Made by a program: the position numbers and the translations under genes. Of a DNA stretch of 64,000 bases, positions 21,839 through 32,323 are shown piece by piece. How positions within the stretch are numbered: position 1 is the stretch's first letter; each line of letters opens with the position of its first letter. The stretch is from Tricholoma matsutake (taxonomy: Eukaryota > Basidiomycota > Agaricomycetes > Agaricales > Tricholomataceae): NCBI GenBank assembly GCA_026075535.2, contig AP026539.1, positions 11,470,001-11,534,000 of the forward strand, written 5' to 3'. The notes under the pieces are model-generated. The model was given only the letters and a program-made list of their open reading frames with translations. It was not told the origin of the DNA and made no database searches.

Positions 21839-23623
21839 CCCACTGTAGATAAATATAGAGGTGCCAATTTTTCAGACACTGACCGGCTAAACCCACACAT
21901 ATAGATGACAGACCTATTAGATTTTGTGGGGCTCAGGTTGTAAAGACTGAGTCCTCAATACTGAGAACTTGGAACCTCAGGCTCCCCAGCCCATAAGTAC
22001 CAATTTAAATCATACCCAATCCTATAACTCATTTCAAGTTAGTCCTCAGTAGATATTACATTTATTTCATCTTTTAGGTCATAGCTTACTTTCTACATAC
22101 CTCAATTCAAGTAGTTGCTGTGGTTTTGCATGTGATGTGGCCATTGACAAGGCAGCATGTAGCGGAGAACAAATCTGATTGTGACAAAGTGTGATAAAAG
22201 AGACAAAATCCCCCCCCCCCAAAGCACAGGCACACTGCACCAGGAACTCAAAGTGGGTATGCATCTGTGTTTAAGTTTAGTATAGGAATCCTGAGAATTT
22301 TTTCTGAGCACTCGGAGTCTAGTATGAAGTTGTGAGCAAAGTACTTGCATTAAAATCACTGACTGATCACTCTGGCTACTATTTCTCGACTGTTTCTACA
22401 TTTTGTATTCCTTAGTAAAATCATATGTACATGCATGGGTACTATGTGATGAAATCCCATAAAACTCCAGAGGGATAGTGCAAGACAATAAAATAAAATA
22501 AATTGAAATTCAGACTGTAGAAATTTAATCCTAGAATAGACAAGGCTAAACTCAGTCCTTGTATAAGTGACTATATATACAAACTGTACTGTAAATAGAA
22601 TAGACAATGCTAAACTAAGGTACAGTAAGTAACTCTGGTGAAGTGACACTCTAAGATAATACTCACCTCAGTCCTTGTATAAGCAACTGAGGTGGCAGGT
22701 AATGTATCTAGCTGTATATATATGTTCTGTCAGACAAAGGGGGGGATAAGAAAGGGAAACGGGTGTTTGTTCGTATGCATCAAAGGGTTGCACTAAAAAT
22801 AGCACACGCATCAAAAAGTGATGCGTTTTTCCACGGTGTGGCTCTCAACACAGACTCCCTGGGAGAATTCAGACCCGTTGGGCGCCATAGTAAGTCAAAC
22901 AGTCCTTAGGGCCTGAAAGACTTACAAGCTCCATACAGCCTTTATTAATCTTTATTTGCTGTAATGTCACTTATCCGCTTAGTAGATTATATCTGCTTGA
23001 CTGGTCATCAATCTTAAGGAAAAAATTCTTATTTTCCTTAATAAGGCTTAATTTCCTTAATTGGACTCTAAGCTAAATAAGCGAAATAAGTTGACCCTTG
23101 ATTTTGCTGATGGGTCATATATATTTTCAGCCTCTGGCGGCACCCCCCTACCTGCGGTTCGGGACTCCTGTTCCCTTGGAACTCAGCCTTAACCGTGGAT
23201 GGTCTATGACAGGGTACATGTTGCTGAGGGGAAAACGGTAAGAGACAACGGCCAGCTGTGACATGCGATGATGATCGGGCCATCAACTCATCATTTGATC
23301 ACTGCCAAGGGGCACATCGACCAAAACTTGTTGGCCAAAGCTTGCTCGGACTACTGACTTAACAAATTGGTTAAAAGCATGATGCATCTACACTGGTGAA
23401 AATTGGAAGGGAGACCGAATACGTTACATGGTATAATAAAAGTTACTGTACCCCGAAGTCGCTAAAAGAAATATAGAGATAATCAAGTCCAGCTAAGAAA
23501 TTCTGTTTCTTCTTGACCTCGGCTCATGCACCAGAGACGGCTTTCCCATGGCAATCACTCCCCCTCTGGCCCAGCTAACACTAGCTGTTTTGAGCCGCAA
23601 GCAAGCCGCAAGACGTAATATGT
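21839..23623. other. No gene recognised; A/T-rich intergenic sequence
   Basis: Only short frames without recognisable domains. A run of 12-13 C at about 22208-22220 is a simple repeat. CTCAGTCCTTGTATAAG occurs twice (near 22553 and 22670) and small near-repeats surround it. Around 22800-22830 a short inverted repeat (GCATCAAAAAGTGATGCG) could form a hairpin. This and the following stretch are the least transposon-like part of the window. Confidence 0.4.
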
Positions 23624-23983
23624 TTACGGGAAAGAATAACATATCACCGACCTCGGTTCATAAATCATTTGACCTGTTTTTGCACAGTTGTTTCCAGGTA
23701 ATGATACCAACGCCTTGTTGCCTGTGCAGTCCTCATTGGTGAAAAACTCGCACTGGCAGAGTTTGCCTCCAGCGTTTAGGGTACAACGTGCTATGTTGTA
23801 TGATCCCGCGCCAGCAACGTAATATCGCAGGCATGTGTTCGTTGGTCCATACATATCCCACTGTCCTATATAGGACGAACAGGATTGGTCATTGTAATAT
23901 TGGATGTCGGCATAGTACGCCTCCGTGACTTGCAAAAGTGGTGCCGCTACTGACAGTGCCAAAGTTAATGACCACAGCTTCAT
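23624..23983 (-). CDS. Small secreted cysteine-rich protein
   Basis: A complete 119-residue frame from the ATG at 23983, the first ATG in this frame. Residues 1-21 form a clear signal peptide (MKLWSLTLALSVAAPLLQVT, likely cut after TEA). The mature part of about 98 residues is rich in Tyr, Gly and Asn and has eight cysteines, an even number that fits four disulfides; spacing includes CQC and CTGN. There is no transmembrane segment, lysine-rich nuclear signal or enzyme motif. The family is not one I can name; small secreted proteins of this size are common in plant-associated and saprotrophic basidiomycetes and some act as effectors. No stop or frameshift is present, in contrast to all neighbours. 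Whether it is expressed cannot be judged from sequence. An intron is not needed. Confidence 0.7.
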   Translation of the reverse strand: MKLWSLTLALSVAAPLLQVTEAYYADIQYYNDQSCSSYIGQWDMYGPTNTCLRYYVAGAGSYNIARCTLNAGGKLCQCEFFTNEDCTGNKALVSLPGNNCAKTGQMIYEPRSVICYSFP

Positions 23984-25508
23984 GTCGCCTGAAGTAATAT
24001 GAGCTATCACGAATAGCAGTCAAGGCTGGACTCGTAACTTACGACGATTTTTACGGGAGAAACGGTTATGACTGTATGACACGTTCTGGTCGTGGCTTAA
24101 GTAGTGAGATGGTAACGAGGTGGGCAATGAAACTGGATTCTCAAGTACGAGTAGCAAAACAACGTGGTTTAAATACCTGTTAGAAAGTAGGAATCCGTAG
24201 GATATAAAAGGGTAATTTGTCGGGTACTATTAGGCAGTGCCTAAGGTAGCTAAGGAGAAGATATCGTAGTTACTAGTCAAAGAAATAGCGGGTGACTTTC
24301 CGTAAGGATCTAGAAAGTTGGCGGGGTAATGGGTGGAGCTGGAACAGGTTTAATAAGGTTTAATATCAACCTCGGTAGATTTTTCTAATCCGTAACCAGA
24401 GGCACCCTATAGCAACCTCTCTTGGACCCCATACTCTCTGAAAACCCATGATTTTTGGTGTCCATGGGTTAAGGCAGAGTCATCTGTAAAAGAGTTCCAT
24501 CAATTACACATTGATCAAGTTAGGGAATGAACTATTTTTGCTGCTCAAATCCCTCAAAAGGGGTGCAAAATGTTGCGAAATTTTGCTCAAACAATTTGGC
24601 CAACCCTAAAATGTCGTGGGAAAAACTTCGGAGATAGGTTTTTTGACGTATTTTGACGAGCTGAATCCAAATCTGAAGTCGGTTTGTCCCAGAAAAATCC
24701 CGATCACAGGATATCAAAATTGTCGTGTTTGTTGATGAGGGGAGCGGGAGAGGGACAAGATCATGTGTATTTCCAAAACGAGTGTTCGGATTTGGTTCGG
24801 ATCACAAGTTATCAAGATCTCATCACACCGATCTTATTTAGCGAGCTTAAGCGAGGTGAAAATTGTCTGCAGACTTCTACAGAGGGGTCCTGAGGCCTCT
24901 GTAGATTTTGTGAACTACAAAGGTTTGGTTTTCAGGAACAGAATTGATGGTCGCCCCAATTTGGCATCGGCATATCGGCTGATGGAAGTTCAGAGTATCG
25001 AAACCTCTCTAGATTTTTCTAGATCCTTACGGGAAGTAAGAAGGGGTTATGATCAGATGGGAGATAAGTAAGAGAATCATTGGTCCTGTGCAAATACTGT
25101 GCAGTACGATGATGAGAGACCGGCAGGTATCGATCCGGATATCCGCTATGTCACGATCGTTACAGGGTCCTTACTAAGAGTGTGATCGGAACGTCTAAGT
25201 GAGAGTCAACGAGTTGTCGAGTAAGAGGAGGAAGCACCTAGGTGGCAGGGGCTCTTGGGGAGGGAAATATACTCAAGAGTATAGTTCATAGTTTGTGAAC
25301 CAGATGTGTGTTTTATATCTAGGACGTAGCGGTAGAGGCGAATATGATACTAGATTGCTCCCGTTTACCCCTGCCTGCTGACAACGATGATGTCGGCCCC
25401 GCTGGCCCGCCGGCCCCCAGGGTCCGTTCGGGACCATAATATGGCGAGAATATGATCATATTACTATTAGGTAACCATCAACTGACTAAGTAGAGCAATG
25501 ACGAAAAG
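23984..25508. other. No gene recognised
   Basis: A mixed sequence with related words (AGATTTTTCTAGATCC near 25010, CGGTAGATTTTTCTAAT near 24372, AAGGATCTAGAAAGTTGG near 24304) suggesting an old decayed repeat or LTR. GATATAAAAGGG near 24199 is TATA-like but no credible plus-strand gene follows. The promoter of the secreted protein gene should lie in 23984-24200. Confidence 0.35.
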
Positions 25509-25601
25509 AGTGGGAATGGGATTAAATCCCACTATTGAGTAGATAATTTCTAAACGTGGGATGGAGTCCCTATTAGTGGGATGGTCTGTGAATAGTGGGA
25601 T
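25509..25601. repeat. Left terminal and subterminal repeats of the DNA transposon
   Basis: AGTGGGAATGGGAT at 25509, AATCCCACTATT at 25523-25534, and inverted forms GTGGGAT near 25556, TTAGTGGGAT near 25574 and ATAGTGGGAT at 25592-25601. Subterminal clusters of a 10-mer are typical binding sites for a transposase. Confidence 0.6.
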
Positions 25602-25858
25602 TTTGGACAGAGGCTACAGAACTGATTGCGGAGGTTGGCCGGCGTTTCGGAGTCACATGACCATCGCCACCTCCATTGGCAGTCGATGCCGACTTGACGG
25701 TCGTCACTCAAGGCGCATTTCCTGTACACTTAGACTGTATAACATATGCCTGTGCTGCAAGCCCGGGAATATTCAGTTACTGGGATTTTGTGAGGCTGTA
25801 TTACTATTATGGCATTGGTGTGTCTATTCCAAGTTGACGGTCAATTTTCAGAAACTAG

Positions 25859-28800
25859 CTAATAGTATGACATGTTCCAGTCAGTAGGCTGCTCCAGTGA
25901 CTGAGCTGGAGTCTCCATATCTATTGTACCAAAGTCCAGATCATGAACATCTGCAAATGAGAAGTCAATATTGAGCAAAGCCAAGTCATCCATCTCGCAG
26001 GCATCAGCTGCAGTTTCAGGCTCGATGTCAGCCGTTAGAAGATGCCCGTCTTCTCCATTCAAGTTGTCTTGGATGAACTCAACTTCCTGTGCAGTTGGTT
26101 CAGGACAGCCTTCTGGACTAGCTACTCCATCAACTCCGAGTTGTGACTCAGAATATGAATCTGCGCATGAATGATTGATTTGCCACCGACCGTTTAGACG
26201 AGCACCATTCAATCCACCTGTCTTCAATTCCCATACTTCATCATCAATATCCTTTTGACGACTTCTCCATTTGCGACGGAGTTCCTGCTCTCCCTTGATA
26301 TCTATTCCGATTCTGTCCAGCTGCACTTTAAGATCAGATCATTTGCCAGTCTTGAATGCTTCCTGGATGTCCTTCTTTTGTCCTTTGAGTACCTTCTGCC
26401 GACCAAGTGACTCCTTGTTCTGCTCAATGCCAATCTGCCTCTCCTCCTGCAGTTCATCATACCTAGCCAACTGATCATTCCGTACATTTGACTTTCGCAA
26501 ACCCCATGCTTGTCTCTGTGCTTGAAGAAGCTCTCGTTTATCAGGGCCATTCCACCGGCGGGGCATGTTACCACTCTTTTCCATCAGTTCTATTTCCTTG
26601 GCTTTTGCATTGTCCCGTTCACGTGCCCTGCCAATGGCTGAGTACAGAAAATTATACGATGAGTCAAGGACGTACTGGAGGACAGCTGTAAGTACTGGAA
26701 TGCCTATAGATGTCTCTGCATTTCTTGCTGCATGAGCCGTCTCTGCGAGATTGCTATGATTGGGTGTCAAATCCCAGCTCTCTTGATCGATAGATGATAA
26801 TAGACAATTGAGTGATGGCAGGTACCACTCATGCTGGATTTTATTCTGGTACCAGTCTATTTTGATGTGAGCAAAACTCGCAAATACCCAGAAGATAATG
26901 GTGTCAATACTTTGGACAGATTCATCATCCACTGAACGACAAAATGCATGCCATTTGTCAATTTCTGATTGTGATGCGAGTCCAACAAAGCCTTTTAACC
27001 GTTTAATTACTTCTGCTGAGACTGTGTTGGGAAGGCGATCAATATTGCTAAGATGTTATACATGAGTATTGGCTTTGAATTAAGTTGACGGACAGGTTTC
27101 ACTGTACCGATCAAAATGAGTACAGCATGTTTTTATAACATACAACAAAAGCACGAGAGCATTTCTTGAGGTGATGTTGCTGCTTTCAGGGTTGTTATAC
27201 GTCACCAGCCAATCACCTAATCCTAGAATTTGTGCTGCTTCTGCATCAAGGATGATGCATCGCAGTGAACCATCAGGAAAAAATGCACGCAATTTTAGAA
27301 TTGATCCAGTGACTCGGGTAACCATATCTGCAAACTCTGTAAATAACTGCAAGAAGGCTTCACGAGTAGCTCGATCACAAAATAGAGTTGCGAATATAAT
27401 CCCTACAAACGCATAATAAAGTCAGAAACTTAAACAGTCCACAGATTTGACATACGGCAATTCAGACAATCTGAAAATCCAACCACGTCCCAAGCATTGA
27501 GTTCTCCAGCGACCCGTTTAAAAGTATAGTCAATACAGAGATAAAGGACTGTGTGAATGTATCCCGCAAGCAAGGGGTGCATGGTCACAGCTAGCCAAAA
27601 ATCATTTTTTATCATCACGGTGTGAATATAGCATTCACGACTTGGTAACTTGGATTCACGCTCAGTCAGTTCATGCATGAGACCTAGAGGAAAGAACATA
27701 AGCCTAGAGTTCAGTGTGTTACATATCACAAAAGATAACTGTACCATCCCAGCCCATCCCTTTTGGATACTCCTTGAGCTTTTCTTCCTGTATCTTGTCA
27801 TGAAGTCTACGCCGATTCATATAAGGCAAGCTGTGATCTGCAATGCTGGAGCCGTCATAGACAAGGGCGGTGGATGGGGCTAGTTGTTGGTCAACAATGA
27901 GACTCGGCACTAGATGCGAAGAATCTGAGTCATCTAACCATTCATCAACTTCAAGACTGTCAGGCCAGTTGTTCCGGCTGCATGGATAGCCTTGGTAATT
28001 TTCTTCTTGTCCTTGAAGCTAGGTTTGGTCCTTGGATGCATGGGATGATTATGTGGGTTGCACAGGATTATGACTGCCTTGCGAATTTCCTTGTCAACAG
28101 GAACAAAAATGATCATCTCAGTAGGACACTTTCTGCGAATAATTTTTGCAGGTATAATTTTGCCATCGATGACATGCAAGTAAGCTGGTGAAGTGCATTG
28201 TATTTATGTGGAATAGAACAATTAGGATAACTACGTACGACATTTCTTCAACCCAACCTTTGGATGAACTGTAAGTACACATTTATGGTTGTCCATGATC
28301 TGTGACAGTAGTTTTCCTCCCGATTCAAAGACATGCTTAAACTGAATCTCATCGACATTCGCAGGAATAGCCAGGTAACGGTGCTCAAAGCGCTCAGAGC
28401 TCTTCCAGTTGGCACACCCAATAAAGTAATGTTTCCCATGCTTTGAAGGTCCCTGCTTGAAATATCAGCTATGGCAGAAGAAATTGATTCCATAAGTGGA
28501 AAATCACATCACCGAGCCGTTTAAGTACTGGCTTTCCAGTACATGATTTCTTCAGGCAGTTTGAATCCATCACTCAGTGATAAAATCTACAAATGGTCAG
28601 AAAATTATAAATATGATTAGTCTTGAAATACTAAGTACTGCGACATGATTGCTGATATTGACCCAGCTTCACGTTCATTCGCAGAAAGCTCATGGCTCCA
28701 TAGTTCTTGCATAGCATTTTCATCAGGGTCAAAATGCTCACAGTCACTGAAGAGAGCAGGATCAATCAGCTGGCAGGTGTCGACACCATTACAGGTCAGT

Positions 28801-30319
28801 TGCGCTTGCCGACACCATGTTTTTTCATCAGGGTCATCATCATTTAATCCAAAAACATGAGCGTCACCCTGTGCATGGCCCGAGGAGCCACCCCAAGACT
28901 CTTGATCCTAAACAGCGCTGCAATTAGTGTTACAGAAATGACAGAAACTAAAGAACAAACCTCGGCACGGATATAGGCATCTAAAGATAAAGTTTCACCA
29001 GAAGGTTTGGTAGGTTCATCACCCATATCTGTTACGTCTACCAAGTAGGCAACACTCTCACGTGGTACAGTCCAGGTTGACGGAATGCTCGTTATCAGCT
29101 CAATCTTGTCAACTTTAAGCTTGGCAGTGATCGCAATACTTTCCTTGGCTCTAGCTTTGCCTTTGTGTTTGGTTGTTGGGTATGACGTAGATTCAGGAGA
29201 CTCGAGATCAGGCGAGGAGTTGTGGTTAAGGGGTGGAATAGGAGATGAGAGAGGAATTGGTGTAACATCAGAAATGTGGATCTTGGGAGAGGAGTTTTGT
29301 TCCTTTTTGATTTTGGAATCTGAGCGTCGACGCTTCCGTCGCCGACGATCAGTCATAGCCACTGGAAGTATGCTTATATCAGAAGATGAGGAATCACAGT
29401 CTCCAAGTCGGCGTTTCGAGTATCGGCGAGAGGGAGCAGGCTTGGGGTCGTCATCGTCAGATATAAGAATGGGACTAGATCGGTTTCTGAAAGATGACCA
29501 AGACATGAAGCTAGAAGAATGCTGCCGATTGCGATTACTCAGATCAAAGGATCCTCGGAGTGAACTATGACCCCGTGATAGTGACAAGTCTGAAGAATTG
29601 CAGCTTCCAAAGGTAGTGGGTATGTCGCCAAGTGAAGATGCATCCGAAGATGCTCGTGAGCCTGAGCGTCGTGGGTAGAACCAAGTCACATAAGCATTGA
29701 AAGCAACTCCTCGAACCCATATATCGGCATTGTCAAGAGCAAAGAAGGGGTCATCGATATACTTCGGGGAAACCATCTGAAAAATGATCAGCTTAGCATC
29801 AATAGCAGAAATGAAAGTCATCAATGGATTAGTACATAGCACCGGAAAGCCTTGAGTTGTGACAGCGACGCGTCGACAACATGATGTATCAGGCATGAAT
29901 CTTGCTTCCCATCTGCAACCCAAGTGGTATACAAATAGTACCCCATTGGCGTAATCCACTCTTCTGGAAGCTCCATTGAAAAGAATGGGGTGTGCATTGA
30001 AAGCGCAACCTGTGATGAAAATGCCTATTTGCAACAAAGAATTAGCTGGACACGTCAAGAACAACATGAAAACATAGCTCACAAAATCCCTATAGTCACG
30101 CATAGTTGCGATCGAAAGTTCTGACGTCTCGAGAGTTTCTGGTGGGTCTGTCATTCTTGTGAAAAGTGCATATAGCGCTTGAAGAGAATCACACTGAGGA
30201 AGATGATAAAGAAGGAGAACCACTGCGAGGCAATTCTCCGTGGATACATTTTTGAAATAATTTTGATAGGAGGAGCATCCAACCGCTCCCGATGACCAGA
30301 GAGAGGCGAGCATCGACAA
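25859..30319 (-). pseudogene. Multi-exon transposase-like gene of an Agaricomycete DNA transposon
   Basis: Exons on the minus strand join into one protein of roughly 1000 residues. Introns of 50-65 bp with GT..AG borders were traced at 30082-30025, near 29840-29780 (ends TTTTTCAG), near 28960-28910, near 28230-28190, at 27744-27684, near 27420-27375 and near 27090-27045. Landmarks in order: a Ser-rich basic N-terminal region; CANWKSSERFEHRYLAIPAN; NPHNHPMHPRTKPSFKDKKK (Cys/His-rich, possibly DNA binding); IDYTFKRVAGELNAWDVVGF (candidate first catalytic Asp); DGSLRCIILDAEAAQILGLG (second Asp); PNHSNLAETAHAARNAETSI (candidate Glu); then a long charged coiled-coil-like tail. The D/D/E assignment is inferred from pattern only; the family is one I know as repetitive in mushroom genomes but cannot name. 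One in-frame TGA (near 26339) replaces a likely CGA. The N-terminal start is uncertain. Confidence 0.6.
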
Positions 30320-30392
30320 TCAGTAGTATCAACAATGGCACGCGGGGTTTGAACAGCACCGCTGCACCGGCCGGAATCCACTTTGTAATCCG

Positions 30393-30451
30393 ATCCCACT
30401 ATTCGCTGTTCAGCGCCATCATCCCACTATTAATTGCCATCATCCCACTAT
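30393..30451. repeat. Right subterminal repeats of the DNA transposon, part 1
   Basis: ATCCCACTAT at 30393-30402, 30421-30430 and 30442-30451, inside the region upstream of the transposase-like gene. Copia copy 2 starts 11 bp further on. Confidence 0.6.
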
Positions 30452-30461
30452 TGATCATTGC

Positions 30462-30735
30462 TGTTGAAATTGATCCCAGTGTTGCATGCTGTATACATGA
30501 GGCAATACATGCAGCATACGCATGTTACTGCGCTTACTGCGCATACATGTGGTAAACACATTCCTGAGTCATGTGATGTCCTTATTATTATGTATATAAG
30601 GAGAACCTGTACTGTAGTAGGAATACAGTGTTCTTACCTCTGCTAACCCTAGCTGTAAGTCTAAGTAAACCCCAGGTAGGTTGTAAGGAACGTGTTGTCT
30701 CTTCCACTGTGCAGCGTATATAGTCTGCTCCAACA
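30462..30735 (+). repeat. Left LTR of copia copy 2
   Basis: 274 bp, TGTTGAAATTG...CTCCAACA. The U3 part (GCATGCTGTATACATGAGGC) differs completely from copy 1, while the R/U5 part from the TATA box onward is nearly the same. The two copies therefore belong to related but distinct LTR subfamilies. Confidence 0.93.
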
Positions 30736-30750
30736 GGTTATGGGCCCTGC
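30736..30750 (+). promoter_or_regulatory. Primer-binding site, same as in copia copy 1
   Basis: GGTTATGGGCCCTGC directly behind the LTR, complementary to the anticodon region of initiator tRNA-Met. Confidence 0.75.
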
Positions 30751-30984
30751 TGGGCACGTCGCGAACGCGCCTTAATTGGCTGTGAACGACGTTGACTTCA
30801 TCATCTCCAAATTATAACCTTGCGCTCTTCGTGAGCTGCATTGCGCTCCCTGCGAGCTGCACATAAAACCTAGGTTGACTAGGGTTAACCACTCTGAAGG
30901 AGTGTTTTCTCCTGAGAATGTTAAACGTGTTTTATTGAGTAAAAAGACTGATTGAGCACTTTTACCAGCTGCCACCACAAAATC

Positions 30985-31806
30985 ATGTCTTCAACTCTTG
31001 AGAAACTCATTCAAACTTTCGACGGATCAAATTACATTCAATGGGCCGACTCAATGAAGGCATGGCTCAGGTCTCAGGGCCTCTGGCAAATAACTAGCGG
31101 GGCGGAGCAAAAACCGCCCCCAGCGCCTCCCTTGACTGCGACGAATGCTACTTTGGTAGCAGATGCTAATGCCAAGCTCCAGACCTGGAGCAACAAAAAT
31201 GACCAGGCCATTGGTAGCCTAGTGCTCCGCCTGGCCCCCTCCATTCGGTAGCGTGCCAACTCAAAGGACACTGCTGAGGAGGTGTGGGATCTCATCCGCA
31301 CCGATTATGGTGTGGACAGCCCCTCCCAAGTCTTTGTGGACTTTAGGTCCGCAATAGCGATCAAGATCCCAGCTGCGAACCCCGCACTGGAGATTGCTAG
31401 AATGGCAGACAAATTTGAGTGCCTTACGGCTGCTAACGTCACCATCCCCGAGCTAGTGCAAGCAATGATTCTACTTGCTGTGATGCTGCGCGAGTACGAT
31501 TCCTTGTCTGCAACAGTCCTTAACACGACCGCTACTAGCGCCTTGACATTTAAACATGTCAAGGACTCCATTGTCGCTGAAGCCTCAAGGCGCACAGCAG
31601 TAGGAAAGCCCGCTGGCCAGCCTCAGGCCAACAAACTTTCTGCTGTTAAGCGCAAAGGGGGAAACCCCAAATGGCAGCCCAAAGAAGGGCAAAACAGCAA
31701 CGGAGACTCGCCTGAAAGCGTGGACGACGTGGGGACAGAAAGACTAAGGAGGAGAAGCCGAAGGATAAACATACCCACCTCGCCTCCAAAGCCTATACCA
31801 CCATAA
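30985..31806 (+). pseudogene. Copia gag, copy 2
   Basis: Starts at the ATG at 30985 (MSSTLEKLIQTFDGSNY). Same domain layout as copy 1. A TAG at about 31249-31251 replaces a Gln codon (copy 1 still has CAG there). A one-base loss near 31710, seen by comparison with copy 1, throws the C-terminus into another frame, which ends at 31806. Copy 1 and copy 2 thus carry different disabling changes in gag. Confidence 0.75.
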
Positions 31807-32323
31807 ATGGTAATGGCACCATCATACCGCCGATGCCGCTTATACAGCGCATCGAAAGACGCGAACACACTCCCACAAGGGATCCTCGCTGCTGACTGCC
31901 TGCACAGGCATATACGGGCGCGGCCTGTACCTCTCGTTTGGTTTATGCCGAATATCAGCAAGCTCGAGACACCCTTGAGCAAATGCAACTTCCACGCAGC
32001 GCGAAAAATCTGTGACCGCTGGAAGAGCACCTGACGGTGTGAGAAGGAAAGAGAAGAAGGATAGAACCAGAACCTGAGTCTAGGATCGAGGAGGTAGAAG
32101 ACGATACTGTCTCCCTCGGATCTGAACCTCCGGTGTCTGATGAGGAAGTGTGGAAAGCCATTGACGAAATGCTCGTCGATGAACCCCTTGATACAGGGGC
32201 GTATGATGACAGGTCAGTCCTTTTCCCTGCCACAAGCACTAAGATTAATATTCCTATGAATACAGCGAACTTTTACCGCTATTAAATGTATCATGGAATT
32301 ATTTAGATCTTAATATATGTGCT

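Noticed and set aside
24199..25071. Plus-strand TATA-like GATATAAAAGGG followed by small frames
   Set aside because: No codon pattern, domain or intron structure supports a gene; frames at 24684 and 24763 overlap each other.
29085..29570. 161-codon plus-strand frame
   Set aside because: Antisense to the Ser-rich part of the transposase-like gene; no domain.
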